Assembly: GCF_002161285.1 (NCBI RefSeq)
Contig: NZ_NFHH01000019.1
Location: 1-64,000, forward strand
Length of the DNA: 64,000 nt
Direction: 5' to 3'
Origin: Blautia sp. An81
Lineage (GTDB): Bacteria > Bacillota > Clostridia > Lachnospirales > Lachnospiraceae
Shown: positions 28,845 through 38,312 of the stretch, in pieces
Position numbering within the stretch: the stretch's first letter is position 1
How the letters are laid out: each line of letters opens with the position of its first letter
Notes under the pieces: model-generated
Database searches by the model: none
What the model was told of the DNA's origin: nothing
What the model saw: the letters and a program-made list of their open reading frames with translations, nothing else
Program-made: the position numbers and the translations under genes

Positions 28845-30077
28845 TTATTTCATTTTTTTCGGAATGATCCTGTCGGATTTATGGCAGTTCAGGAAAATCC
28901 CCAGAAACCAGTAGTGATACCAGTGTATGGCGCCCATGCCGCTGTACCATACCGACAGCAAAGGAAAAAATGCATATTCATATGGTCCCAGTCCGGCAAG
29001 ACAGCCCAGAGAATATAATGTCTGTACCAAAAAACCTCCTAAAATCCCCAGGCACAGTATCCGGCACAGATCATTGGTCAGTTTCCGGATATCCAGGATC
29101 ATCCATAGAAAGAAGCCCAAAATTACTGCTGCACATACACAAAGACTTACTGGAAAATATTCACCGGTCAGAACCTTCAGGATCCCGGGCAGATCGGGCA
29201 TGGCCAGATAACTGTGTATATTATCCTTCCATAGCTGCCTGTATCTGTATTGATGAACAGATACCAAAATCCCCGTGAGAGACAAAATGCCGGAAAGAAT
29301 CCACATCCTTCCCAAAAGTTTCTTCCTTTTTTCCCCATACCAGTTCTTTTTTATCCCTGTTGTCAGGAGAGCCATGTGGGCAGGTACTAACAGTGTCATA
29401 CAGATACCGCCGCCGATCAGAAAGCCCAGAATAAGATCTCCGGCGAAGATAGCCATAAGCCTAGCAAATCCCGTCTTTTTCTCCCGATAGCCAAAAATCA
29501 TTCCTCCATATATAGCCGGAAGCATAGTAATGAGCATACTTGCCATTCTTTGCAGAACTTCCGGGCTGGTAAGGCCAGCTCTCTCTGTTCCGCTGATTCC
29601 TGTTCCTCCGAAAACAACCCCTAAAACAGCAATCGACAGCCACATGACAAACCAGGTAGAGGCCTTATGAAATTTCTGGGAAAAAAAGCTTCTCGCAGCA
29701 AACATCAGCATCCACAGAAAATTTATCAGGCCAAACATCAGCATCGCCACAACAGAAATAACCAGGGATTGTCTTTCTACCCTCAAATAATAGAATATCT
29801 GAAGGATTGCTTCTGCAGCTAATATCAGTGCCACTGCCAGCATCAGCTTTTTATCCAGCTGCGGCTGGTGGACCATATCCAGCTGCACGCCGGTCTCCAC
29901 CGGGTCTCCCATATCTTCTACTGCTTTTTCCACAGCATCTTTCCGGCTCATGCCCGATTCCTGATAAAAATCCGCCTGGTCTTCAATATGCTGCCGCAGT
30001 TCTGTGCGGATTTCTTCCCGCACAGCCTCCTGGCGTATCTGTTTCTCCACCTGATCTAAATACTCATATACTTCCAT
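28845..30077 (-). CDS. Permease-prefix-domain membrane protein
   Basis: A 410-aa protein. The N-terminal soluble segment (about 1-75) with EYLDQVEKQIRQEAVREEI and DAVEKAVEDMGDP matches the permease-prefix domain found next to PadR regulators. About nine or ten membrane helices follow. Start at 30077 follows GGAGG. It overlaps the PadR gene by 14 bp, so regulator and membrane protein form one unit. Function unknown; related pairs may sense envelope or antibiotic stress. Confidence 0.75.
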   Translation of the reverse strand: MEVYEYLDQVEKQIRQEAVREEIRTELRQHIEDQADFYQESGMSRKDAVEKAVEDMGDPVETGVQLDMVHQPQLDKKLMLAVALILAAEAILQIFYYLRVERQSLVISVVAMLMFGLINFLWMLMFAARSFFSQKFHKASTWFVMWLSIAVLGVVFGGTGISGTERAGLTSPEVLQRMASMLITMLPAIYGGMIFGYREKKTGFARLMAIFAGDLILGFLIGGGICMTLLVPAHMALLTTGIKKNWYGEKRKKLLGRMWILSGILSLTGILVSVHQYRYRQLWKDNIHSYLAMPDLPGILKVLTGEYFPVSLCVCAAVILGFFLWMILDIRKLTNDLCRILCLGILGGFLVQTLYSLGCLAGLGPYEYAFFPLLSVWYSGMGAIHWYHYWFLGIFLNCHKSDRIIPKKMK

Positions 30078-30414
30078 AGGCAGGCCCTCCCAGAACACGG
30101 CCTACTGTGCCGGTATAAGTCTCCCACTCCTTTTTCTTTTCTTCCAGATGTTTTCTTCCTGCTCTGGTGATCCTGTAATACTTCCTGATCTTTCCCCCGG
30201 CCTCCCTCTCATAGGATTCCAGATATTTCTTCCCCTCCAACCCGTGAAGAAGGGGATAAAGAGTTCCCGCCTTCAGCTCAAAGATGTTCTCCGAACGCTC
30301 TTTTAATGTCTCGATCATCTCATAGCCGTACATGTCCTTCTCTGACAATAGTTGAAGCAGGAGAAGGGTAGTGCTTCCCGAGAGAAGGCTTTTATCAATT
30401 TTCCCGGCTTTCAT
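30064..30414 (-). CDS. PadR family transcriptional regulator
   Basis: A 116-aa PadR winged-helix repressor; the ATG at 30414 has AAAGGAGG 8 nt upstream. The core LLLQLLSEKDMYGYEMIETL and LKAGTLYPLLHGLEGKKYLES is diagnostic. Its gene overlaps the permease-prefix membrane protein gene, which it presumably represses along with itself. The 290 bp upstream, shared with trkA, hold the trkA promoter and no clear palindrome like those of the other two PadR genes of the window. Confidence 0.88.
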   Translation of the reverse strand: MKAGKIDKSLLSGSTTLLLLQLLSEKDMYGYEMIETLKERSENIFELKAGTLYPLLHGLEGKKYLESYEREAGGKIRKYYRITRAGRKHLEEKKKEWETYTGTVGRVLGGPAYGSI

Positions 30415-30616
30415 AAACACTGCCTCCTTTCAAAAATCCATTTTATATTTATATAGATGTTCTATATATCTGTCATCTATATATTACTCTCAGTACGCCT
30501 TCTTGTCAATAATTCCTCTGGAATAACAGAAAATCCCCCAAAAGTCCTTTCTCCTAAAACTTTTATACAGCAATCTATGAAAATGTAAGGAATTCGTAAA
30601 ATCTTATCATATCTTG

Positions 30617-30644
30617 TTGCATTTAAATTTTGCAGTGCTATAAT
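30617..30644 (+). promoter_or_regulatory. Sigma-A promoter of trkA-trkH
   Basis: TTGCAT (30617-30622), 16-bp spacer, perfect TATAAT (30639-30644). Leader of about 70 nt before trkA. Confidence 0.7.
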
Positions 30645-30719
30645 AGGTCTGATATTTTAATCTTTTTTTATATTTTCATAATATTTTACAAATAATTTAT
30701 CACTAATTTGGAGGTAACC

Positions 30720-32078
30720 ATGAATATTATCATTGTTGGCTGCGGTAAGGTAGGATGGACGCTTGCAGAACAGCTATGCAACGAAGAACACCAGGTAGTT
30801 GTCATCGATACTAACTCAGAAAAAATACAGCAGCTTTCAGAAGATCTCGATTTATTAGGTATCACAGGAAATGGCTCCAGTATCCGGGTATTGTCCGAAG
30901 CCGGACTAAAAGAGGCAGATATCCTGATCGCGGTAACCGGTTCTGATGAGCTGAATCTTCTCTGCTGTCTGATTGCCAAGAAAGTCAGCGATTGTCATAC
31001 CATTGCCCGTGTGCGGAATCCTATCTACAATAAAGAAGTACATTTCCTGAAAGAGCGTTTAGGAATTTCCATGATCATTAACCCTGAACTGGCAGCCGCG
31101 ATGGAGATTTCCCGGCTTCTTCGGTTTCCCTCTGCCATCAAACTGGACACCTTTTCCAAAGGCCGTGTGGAACTGCTGAAGTTTAAAGTTCTTCCGGAAT
31201 TCCGTCTCCAGGGAATGTCTGTTATGGAGGTCATAGAAAAATTCCGTACCGATATCCTGATATGCGGAGTGGAACGTGGGGAAAATGTTTATATTCCTTC
31301 CGGTTCCTTTACTTTGCAGGACAATGATCTGGTATCCATCATTGCCTCTCCCAAAAATTCCGCCCTGTTCTTCAAAAAAATCGGGGTACATACCCATCAG
31401 GTAAGAAATGCCCTTATTGTAGGCGGCGGCACTCTGGGATATTATCTGGCCTCTCTGCTGATTGAAATGCGGATTAAAGTAAGAATTATTGAATCCAGAA
31501 GAGAGCGGTGTGAGGAATTAAGCGATCTTCTCCCGGAAGCCACCATCATCTGCGGTGATGGAACTGATAAAAAACTTCTTTTTGAAGAAGAACTGGCAGA
31601 GGCAGAGTCTTTTGTAACTCTTACAAATCTTGACGAAGAGAATATCTTCCTTTCTCTTTTTGCCAAAAAGGTTTCTAAGGCCAAGCTGGTTACTAAGGTA
31701 AATCGTCTGATGTTCGATGATGTGGTAGATGAACTGGATCTTGGCAGCGTGATCTATCCCAAGTATATCACTGCTGACTATATCCTTCAGTATGTCAGAG
31801 CCATGAGCAATTCTGTAGGAAGTAATGTAGAAACCCTGTACCAGATCCTGGACAGCCAGGCAGAAGCTCTGGAGTTCTATGTAAGAGAATCTTCTATAGT
31901 AACAGATATTCCTCTGGCTCAGCTGAATCTGAAAAATAATCTTCTGGTGGCCTGCATTAACCGGGGCGGAAAAGTCCATATTCCCAGAGGTCAGGACACC
32001 ATACAGGTAGGAGACGCAGTAATCGTAGTAACTACTGTTAAAGGCTTGAAAGACTTAAAAGATATACTGAAAAGATAA
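30720..32078 (+). CDS. trkA: Trk system potassium transporter peripheral subunit TrkA
   Basis: TrkA, 452 aa, the cytoplasmic NAD/nucleotide-binding gating ring for the TrkH channel. Two RCK modules are seen: the first starts IIIVGCGKVGWTLAEQL, the second NALIVGGGTLGYYLASLL near residue 229, each followed by a TrkA-C domain. The ATG at 30720 is preceded by GGAGG; a TTG at 30708 is rejected because it overlaps that site. Operon with trkH, 14 bp downstream. Confidence 0.93.
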   Translation: MNIIIVGCGKVGWTLAEQLCNEEHQVVVIDTNSEKIQQLSEDLDLLGITGNGSSIRVLSEAGLKEADILIAVTGSDELNLLCCLIAKKVSDCHTIARVRNPIYNKEVHFLKERLGISMIINPELAAAMEISRLLRFPSAIKLDTFSKGRVELLKFKVLPEFRLQGMSVMEVIEKFRTDILICGVERGENVYIPSGSFTLQDNDLVSIIASPKNSALFFKKIGVHTHQVRNALIVGGGTLGYYLASLLIEMRIKVRIIESRRERCEELSDLLPEATIICGDGTDKKLLFEEELAEAESFVTLTNLDEENIFLSLFAKKVSKAKLVTKVNRLMFDDVVDELDLGSVIYPKYITADYILQYVRAMSNSVGSNVETLYQILDSQAEALEFYVRESSIVTDIPLAQLNLKNNLLVACINRGGKVHIPRGQDTIQVGDAVIVVTTVKGLKDLKDILKR

Positions 32079-32092
32079 GACCGGAGGCAGAC

Positions 32093-33535
32093 ATGAATTA
32101 TGCAATTGTAAGATATATAATCGGCTATGTACTATTCTTCGAGGCAGCTTTTATGGTGCCTCCCTGCATTACAGCTATTATCTACCAGGAATTCTGCGGC
32201 TGGTCCTTTGTGATCACCGGCCTGCTCTGTGTACTTTTCGGCTGTGTGCTGGTACATAAAAAGCCAAAAAACAAAATATTTTATACCAAGGAAGGATTTG
32301 TCTCAGTAGCTCTGAGCTGGATCATACTAAGTATTATGGGGTCTCTCCCCTTTCTCATCAGCGGCTCTATCACCAATCCCATAGATGCCCTTTTTGAGAC
32401 GGTGTCCGGCTTTACCACCACAGGTGCCAGTATCATCACGGATGTAGAGGTTCTTCCTAAATGTATTCTTTTCTGGCGAAGCTTTACCCATTGGATCGGA
32501 GGTATGGGAGTTCTGGTCTTCCTGCTGTCTATCCTTCATATTACCGGCAGCGGTTCTCATATGAACCTGATGAAGGCAGAAAGCCCGGGTCCCTCTGTAA
32601 GCAAACTGACCCCTACCGTCCGTTCCACGGCAAAAACCTTATACCTGATCTACCTGGGAATAACTATCATAGAAATCATCTTCCTGCTGATCGGGGGCAT
32701 GCCGCTTTTTGATACCCTGACCATTACCTTCGGTTCTGCAGGAACCGGTGGCTTCGGGATCAAAAACGACAGTATGGCAAGCTATTCGGTATACCTTCAG
32801 GTAGTGGTAACTATTTCCATGATCCTCTTTGGTGTCAATTTTAATGCCTATTATCTGATCCTTCACAAAAAATTTAAAGAGGCTTTTGCTATCGAAGAGA
32901 TTCGTTGGTACTTCGGCATTATCCTGGCTTCTACTGTTGTGATCGCAGTTATGGTAACAGATATGTACTCCGGCTTCGGGGAAGCTTTCCAGCAGGCTGC
33001 ATTCCAGGTAGGTTCCATAATCACTACCACCGGATACGCTACTACAGATTTTAATCTATGGCCGGAAATCCCCAGGACGATCCTGCTGCTCCTGATGCTG
33101 GTAGGCGCCTGTGCAGGAAGTACCGGAGGCGGTATTAAAGTATCCCGGCTGGTGATCCTGGTAAAGACTATCGGCAAAGAGCTGCAGACTCTGATACACC
33201 CAAGAAGTGTCAAAAAGCTGAAAATGGACGGGCATTCCATAGACCATGAAGTCATCCGTTCCACAAATGTATTTTTGATTGCCTATGTGCTGATTTTCGC
33301 ATTTTCTGTGCTTCTCATTGCCGTAGACGATTTTGACCTGATCACCAACTTTTCAGCTGTAGCCGCTACATTCAACAATATCGGCCCTGGCCTTGAAATG
33401 GTCGGTCCTACCCAGAACTTTTCTGTATATTCAAACTTTTCCACATTGGTGCTGACCTTCGATATGCTTGCAGGAAGACTGGAGATCTTTCCCATCCTGC
33501 TGCTCTTCGTAAGAGGTACCTGGAGAAGATACTAA
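32093..33535 (+). CDS. trkH: Potassium uptake protein TrkH
   Basis: TrkH/KtrB-type channel subunit, 480 aa. It has about ten hydrophobic segments and four pore-loop repeats with selectivity-filter-like motifs: SGFTTTGAS, GSAGTGGFG, TTTGYATTDF and NNIGPG. The region GACAGSTGGGIKVSR is a hallmark of the family. Works with TrkA. Followed by a strong terminator. Confidence 0.94.
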   Translation: MNYAIVRYIIGYVLFFEAAFMVPPCITAIIYQEFCGWSFVITGLLCVLFGCVLVHKKPKNKIFYTKEGFVSVALSWIILSIMGSLPFLISGSITNPIDALFETVSGFTTTGASIITDVEVLPKCILFWRSFTHWIGGMGVLVFLLSILHITGSGSHMNLMKAESPGPSVSKLTPTVRSTAKTLYLIYLGITIIEIIFLLIGGMPLFDTLTITFGSAGTGGFGIKNDSMASYSVYLQVVVTISMILFGVNFNAYYLILHKKFKEAFAIEEIRWYFGIILASTVVIAVMVTDMYSGFGEAFQQAAFQVGSIITTTGYATTDFNLWPEIPRTILLLLMLVGACAGSTGGGIKVSRLVILVKTIGKELQTLIHPRSVKKLKMDGHSIDHEVIRSTNVFLIAYVLIFAFSVLLIAVDDFDLITNFSAVAATFNNIGPGLEMVGPTQNFSVYSNFSTLVLTFDMLAGRLEIFPILLLFVRGTWRRY

Positions 33536-33578
33536 AATATCAGGCGCTGCGCTTTTGTACGTCTCTGTCTTTACAGAT

Positions 33579-33638
33579 AAAAGCCCACGGAACTGTCCTT
33601 TTCAACATTGTGAAACAGAACAGCCCGGGGGCTTTTTT
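33579..33638 (+). terminator. Intrinsic terminator of trkA-trkH
   Basis: The stem AAAAGCCC-CGG-CTGT / ACAG-CCG-GGGCTTTT ending in TTTTTT, 43 bp after the trkH stop. Confidence 0.82.
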
Positions 33639-33695
33639 ATTTAACTCTATTCTGCTGTTTTTCTTTTATTTGACCAGTATTTCAAAAAACTCAGG

Positions 33696-33899
33696 TTATA
33701 GACAAGAAACAATCCGCTCCAGAATACAATGTGAGATGCAGAAACAGGTGATTCTTTTCAGTCTTTCTACATCTTCTTCTGTATAGCTCCGGTAGCTGCT
33801 GCTTTCCTCTCTTTTTGGCTTCAGCAGTCCCTTCTTTTCATAAAACCGGATATTGCCGGGGGATATCCCCGCTTTCTTTGCCGCTTCTCCTATCTTCAT
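33696..33899 (-). pseudogene. Truncated MerR-family regulator
   Basis: Only 67 aa. The first 50 residues are a good MerR helix-turn-helix (KIGEAAKKAGISPGNIRFYE, then KKGLLKP and the wing). After VERLKRI the sequence turns to unrelated ITCFCISHCILERIVSCL and stops, before the dimerisation helix that normal members of 110-140 aa need. Probably a 3'-truncated or frameshifted remnant. Its upstream region still holds a MerR-type promoter (33986-34016). A functional short protein is less likely. Confidence 0.7.
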
Positions 33900-33985
33900 A
33901 GTCTGTAACCTCCTGCCTCTGATCCTGGATTTCTCTGCAGCCTCGTTTTCCCTGCAGTACAGGACATATGCTTTCTTTTACCTTT

Positions 33986-34016
33986 GCTATACACCTTCTA
34001 TCAGGTGGAAGGTCAA
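33986..34016 (-). promoter_or_regulatory. MerR-type promoter with 19-bp spacer
   Basis: On the minus strand TTGACC (34011-34016), a 19-bp spacer and TATAGC (33986-33991). The spacer contains the dyad ACCTTC/GAAGGT, the hallmark of MerR-regulated promoters. It overlaps the 3' end of the GTPase-nuclease gene and reads into the truncated MerR gene. Confidence 0.65.
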
Positions 34017-36730
34017 GACTTTTTTTCTAAATCCTCGAAATTTTTTCTTCCCAGTCGGACATCTTCCATAAAATCTGTCATATGTTCCGGCAGGCTTTCA
34101 AATAGATAGCTGCCGCTTTTCTTTGTCTTTTCCAGATAATGATTTCGGATCTCCTGGTTCATCATCTGGATCTCTTCTCTCAGATTTCTGGCAGAAAGTC
34201 TGGCTGCTCCCTGCCCCATGATGATCACCTGTTCCAAAGCGTCAGAGGTAGCCACAGTTACATGGTACTTTCTTCCGATCTCATGAACTGTCTTTTCAAT
34301 ATACTGGTCGGCGGTTTCCGCCTCTTTTGTATAGACTACATAGATATTATGGTATTTCTGGACTTCTCCCTGTCCTCCTTCCACCTTATAGGCGTCAAAC
34401 ACCAGGATCAGGGTACATTTTTTGTAGCCCTGATAATTACAGAGCATGTCCATCAGTTTATTTCTGGCCCCTTCAATATTCACCTTGGCCAGTTCCTGAA
34501 GATCTTCCCAGGCAAAAATAATATTGTATCCGTCTACCAGAAGATATTCTTTCTCCGGCTCCTGTTTCTTATACCTTCTGGTCTTTTCCGGAGCTTTCTT
34601 GACTGCAAAGTCCTCTTCCTGGTTATACCTTGGTCTCTTTATAGGGCCGTAAGTACGGACAAAAATCTCCTCCAGTTCCTGCTGGGTCAGGCGGATCTCT
34701 TCAAAACTGGGAGCCGGTGCCGACTGGATCTCCATTTCCGGCTCCTCTTCCTTCCCAAATCCTGTATCGATATGGGCATACTCCTCCACCTGATCCCAGG
34801 GCACATTAAAGCCGGCTCCGTGGGAACAGAAAACAGATCCTGTAGGATTTTCCAGATCTCCTTCCGGATCATAAGCCGCCGCTTCTATGATCTCCTGACT
34901 GTTGTGACAAGGTTCATAGCCTTTCAATACAAAGGACAGATGCCCCCTTCCTCTGGTATAGGCTGTGACTTCTCTCTGATAGTCCCGCATCTCAGACACC
35001 GGAGCGGTTCCCGTAAGAAAAGCATATGCTCCCTGAATATCCGGAGTGGAAAAAGTTCCGCTCATCCGCTGGATATCGGCCATAGCCCGGCCAACCGTAT
35101 CCTGAGGCACCTCCAGGGAATATTCATAAACCGGCTCCAGAAGGATACTTTCTGCCTTTCTCAGTCCCTGGCGTACCGCCCGGTAGGTAGCCTGACGGAA
35201 ATCTCCCCCTTCCGTATGTTTCAGGTGGGCCCTTCCGGCGATCAGCGTGATCTTCATGTCTGTAATTTCCGAACCGGTAAGGACTCCCAGATGGTGTTTC
35301 TCCTCCAGATGGGTAAGGATCAGTCTCTGCCAGTTTCGGTCCAGAACATCCTCGCTGCAGTCTGCGGCAAAAACCAGTCCTGCCCCTCTCTCTAAAGGCT
35401 CCAGCAAAAGATGGACCTCCGCATAGTGACGGAGAGGTTCAAAGTGTCCGATCCCCTCTACCGGCTCTTTGATGGTTTCCTTGTATACAATATTTCCGGA
35501 GCCAAATTCCACTTCTATGCCAAAGCGCTCCAGGATCATCTGTTTCAGGATCTCAATCTGCACTTCTCCCATAACCTGGGCATGGATCTCTCCCAGTTGT
35601 TCGTTCCAGAGGATCTGAAGTTCGGGAATCTCCTCCTCCAGCTGCCGTAGTTTTATCAGCATTCCATGAACATCTGTGCCCTGGGGAAGCCGGATTTCAT
35701 AGGTCAGCACGGGAGTCAGCACCGGAGGAGCAGAAGCCGTCTCTTCCCCAAGGCCTTCTCCTGACCAGGTTTTAGTAAGACCTGTAACTGCGCAGACACA
35801 GCCGGCCCCGGCCTCTTCTACTGTCTGAAAACTCTGGCCGTCATAAATCCGGATCTGGTCCGCCTTTTCCTCCCATCCCTCTCCCGAAAGCAGCTGTTTT
35901 ACTTTCAGGCTTCCTCCGGTGATCTTCATGTGAGTCAGCCGAGTCCCCTTGTCGTCTCTGGAAATCTTGTAAACCTTGGCGCCGAATGATTCAGAATAAG
36001 AAGGACATTCCAAAAGATTCTCCAGCCCTTCCAGAAATTCCGTAATTCCCTGGGATTTCAGAGCTGAACCGAAAAAGCAGGGAAAGAGCTCCCTGTTTTT
36101 TACCATATCCCCAAGTTTCTTCTGAGAGATATTTCCTGTTTCCAGATATTCTTCCAGCGCAGGCTCCCCGCACATAGCAGCCTCTTCCAGAAATTCTTCC
36201 CGGTCTCTGTCCTGGGAAAAGTCTATGCAGTGTTCGTGGAGACGTTTCTTTAACTGGTCCAGTATCTTCTCTTTTTCTGTTCCCTCCTGATCCATTTTAT
36301 TCACAAAGAGTACTGTAGGGATCTGATACTGTTTTAAAAGTCTCCAGAGAGTCTCTACATGCCCCTGTACCCCGTCAGGACCACTGATGATCAGAATCCC
36401 GTAATCCAGCACCTGGAGGGTACGCTCCATTTCCGCAGAAAAGTCCACGTGCCCCGGAGTATCCAGCAGGGTGATCTCCTTGTCTTTCAGTTTAAAAACT
36501 GCCTGCTTTGAGAAAATCGTGATACCTCTGGCCCGCTCCATCTCATTGGTATCCAGGAAAGCGTCCTGATGATCCACTCTTCCCATCTTCCGGATACTTC
36601 CTGTATGAAACAAAAGGCTTTCCGCCAAAGTGGTCTTTCCTGCATCCACATGGGCCAGAAGGCCGATACTGATATGCTTTGAAGGAATTAAAGCCTGGTT
36701 TTTCTGTCTATTTTCAGACGTATTTTCCAT
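34013..36730 (-). CDS. TetM-like translational GTPase fused to a Rae1/YacP NYN nuclease domain
   Basis: A 905-aa protein. Residues 1 to about 650 are an EF-G/Tet(M)-type ribosomal GTPase: G1 AHVDAGKTT, G2 RARGITIF, G3 DTPGHVDF, G4 NKMD, then domains II-V. A linker contains a charged KKAPEKTRRYKKQEPEKEY stretch. Residues 728-905 match the PIN-like NYN nuclease YacP (Rae1 of Bacillus): LLVDGYNIIFAW, LVFDAYKVEGG, ETADQYIEK and VATSDALEQ supply the acidic site. Tet(M) removes tetracycline from the ribosome and Rae1 cuts mRNA in the A site, so a ribosome-directed nuclease is inferred. Tetracycline resistance is not established. Good AAAGGGG site at 36730. Confidence 0.88.
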   Translation of the reverse strand: MENTSENRQKNQALIPSKHISIGLLAHVDAGKTTLAESLLFHTGSIRKMGRVDHQDAFLDTNEMERARGITIFSKQAVFKLKDKEITLLDTPGHVDFSAEMERTLQVLDYGILIISGPDGVQGHVETLWRLLKQYQIPTVLFVNKMDQEGTEKEKILDQLKKRLHEHCIDFSQDRDREEFLEEAAMCGEPALEEYLETGNISQKKLGDMVKNRELFPCFFGSALKSQGITEFLEGLENLLECPSYSESFGAKVYKISRDDKGTRLTHMKITGGSLKVKQLLSGEGWEEKADQIRIYDGQSFQTVEEAGAGCVCAVTGLTKTWSGEGLGEETASAPPVLTPVLTYEIRLPQGTDVHGMLIKLRQLEEEIPELQILWNEQLGEIHAQVMGEVQIEILKQMILERFGIEVEFGSGNIVYKETIKEPVEGIGHFEPLRHYAEVHLLLEPLERGAGLVFAADCSEDVLDRNWQRLILTHLEEKHHLGVLTGSEITDMKITLIAGRAHLKHTEGGDFRQATYRAVRQGLRKAESILLEPVYEYSLEVPQDTVGRAMADIQRMSGTFSTPDIQGAYAFLTGTAPVSEMRDYQREVTAYTRGRGHLSFVLKGYEPCHNSQEIIEAAAYDPEGDLENPTGSVFCSHGAGFNVPWDQVEEYAHIDTGFGKEEEPEMEIQSAPAPSFEEIRLTQQELEEIFVRTYGPIKRPRYNQEEDFAVKKAPEKTRRYKKQEPEKEYLLVDGYNIIFAWEDLQELAKVNIEGARNKLMDMLCNYQGYKKCTLILVFDAYKVEGGQGEVQKYHNIYVVYTKEAETADQYIEKTVHEIGRKYHVTVATSDALEQVIIMGQGAARLSARNLREEIQMMNQEIRNHYLEKTKKSGSYLFESLPEHMTDFMEDVRLGRKNFEDLEKKS

Positions 36731-36792
36731 GAAAATACCCCTTTCTGTTCTATGATCGTGTAAATATAATCATAGCACAGAAAGGGGGATCT

Positions 36793-36810
36793 GTCGATAA
36801 AGGGTTCTTT
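36793..36810 (+). repeat. 18-bp direct repeat, left copy
   Basis: GTCGATAAAGGGTTCTTT, identical to 38449-38466. The two copies frame the single AlbA/ATPase-type gene in between. Confidence 0.85.
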
Positions 36811-36818
36811 GTATGCAA

Positions 36819-38312
36819 CTACTTCAACCTATATCTGCGCCCTTTATTTTTTCCTTCTGCTTCTATTTTTTTAAGCCGTATCAGTTCTCTCACTAATTCG
36901 CGGGTTCTTGTTTCTTTAATCCCGAGGAATTCTGCTATTTCCGCTATTCTATATTCTCTGTCCGGCTCCATCCATTCTATAATTTTTTCTAACTGTTGCC
37001 TGGTTTTACTTGTAAGTCCCTTTTTATCAGCGTTTTTTATCAACGCTTTTTTATCAGCGTTTTTTATCAGCGCTTTTTTATCTGTATTTTTTACAAATGA
37101 TAATTTCAAAATAGTTCTGTCTGGACCATACTCTTCTATAACCTCCGGTCGCCTCCATCCCTGCTGTTCCCACACACTGTAAATATCCGGTACGCCGCTG
37201 CCGGCTCTCTCGCCAATACCGATCAGATTAAACATTTTCATCAATGCTTTATTTCTGGGATCTGATATGCCGCCTTTGAGCATCTGTGCTTTTCCAGTCC
37301 GAATGCTTCCCGGATTCTCCATTACAATGGAATCTGCATCTTTCCGAATCACAATCCCTCTCGGGAAATAAAAGTCTGTATTTACGATACAATTTGCCAA
37401 AGCTTCTCTCAATGCCTTGTGTACAGGTGTATCATCTATACGTGTTATTCCCTCCAGCTTAAAAGGAATCTTCAGATCTTTCACAAGTTTCCCGTAAACC
37501 CGAAAGAAAAAATCAAAGATATTCCCTGTCCAGTCACCGGAACTGGACTGCAGCCTATCCGTCCAGCGGATTGTCGGATCGAGGACTTCCCGATAATCCA
37601 GAAAATATTCAGGAAATTCATATAAAATCTTATACTCTTCTCCAAACATAAGAAGTCCGGCAGCCGTAGGATGTAAAGTATGGTCTCTGGCAGACAGCCT
37701 TGCAGCGCCTATCCTCTCCAAATATTCTTCATCACTCAGTCTTTCCCATACATGTTCTGTTCTATAAGCCATATGCCGGTTGCGATAGGCACGCACAGTT
37801 TCTGAATTAAGCACTTCAAGAGACATATCCTGCAGAATCTTCATATCTGCTGTTTCTTCCGGTTGATCCCGGAGCATTGCAAGCACCTCGCTGCGGTCAC
37901 AGTGATAATCCCCCTCCCAGTTTCTGCGGAAAGTACCGTTAAACATGTCTCCATTTATATATACCGGCTTCTGTTCACGCTTTGCCTTAGGGACATGGAT
38001 AGCCATTATAACATGGTTGTTTTCTTCATATATCTCCAAATCATTATCCGTCAGCAGATTTACTGAAACTTTATTTTTATTATTAATTGTGTCCCAGAAG
38101 TCTTTTCTCAGTTTTGTTGCATTGTCCAGCCCAGTCATATACCAGCTGCCGTCTTTGTTTTCCTTTACACCAAGAATAATGATTCCGCCATAGCAGTTAG
38201 CAAAAGCAGAATATGTCTCCCATAACGAGTTTGGAAGGCCGCCCCTCGCCTTTTTTACTTCCCGCCGATTATCCTCTCGGTAGGAATCAAATTGGGCCAT
38301 ATCAAAATTCAT
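36819..38312 (-). CDS. AlbA_2/Schlafen-domain ATP-binding regulator-like protein
   Basis: A 497-aa protein from the ATG at 38312 (GGGGAGGG 9 nt upstream; the ORF's earlier ATG touches that site). The N-terminal AlbA_2 (divergent AAA-4) domain has ESYSAFANCYGG-like residues and IIILGVKEN; the middle GHKL-like domain reads HKALREALANCIVN. A linker carries tandem KNADKKALI units, then a winged helix (REYRIAEIAEFLGIKETRT). Such proteins are annotated as transcriptional regulators or defence-associated, but function is unproven. It lies alone between 18-bp direct repeats. Confidence 0.8.
   Translation of the reverse strand: MNFDMAQFDSYREDNRREVKKARGGLPNSLWETYSAFANCYGGIIILGVKENKDGSWYMTGLDNATKLRKDFWDTINNKNKVSVNLLTDNDLEIYEENNHVIMAIHVPKAKREQKPVYINGDMFNGTFRRNWEGDYHCDRSEVLAMLRDQPEETADMKILQDMSLEVLNSETVRAYRNRHMAYRTEHVWERLSDEEYLERIGAARLSARDHTLHPTAAGLLMFGEEYKILYEFPEYFLDYREVLDPTIRWTDRLQSSSGDWTGNIFDFFFRVYGKLVKDLKIPFKLEGITRIDDTPVHKALREALANCIVNTDFYFPRGIVIRKDADSIVMENPGSIRTGKAQMLKGGISDPRNKALMKMFNLIGIGERAGSGVPDIYSVWEQQGWRRPEVIEEYGPDRTILKLSFVKNTDKKALIKNADKKALIKNADKKGLTSKTRQQLEKIIEWMEPDREYRIAEIAEFLGIKETRTRELVRELIRLKKIEAEGKNKGRRYRLK

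Noticed and set aside
34013-36730. Acquired tetracycline resistance gene tet(M)/tet(O)
   Set aside because: Similarity is to the family only; the extra C-terminal nuclease domain, greater length and lack of mobile context argue for a chromosomal relative. Resistance cannot be claimed.
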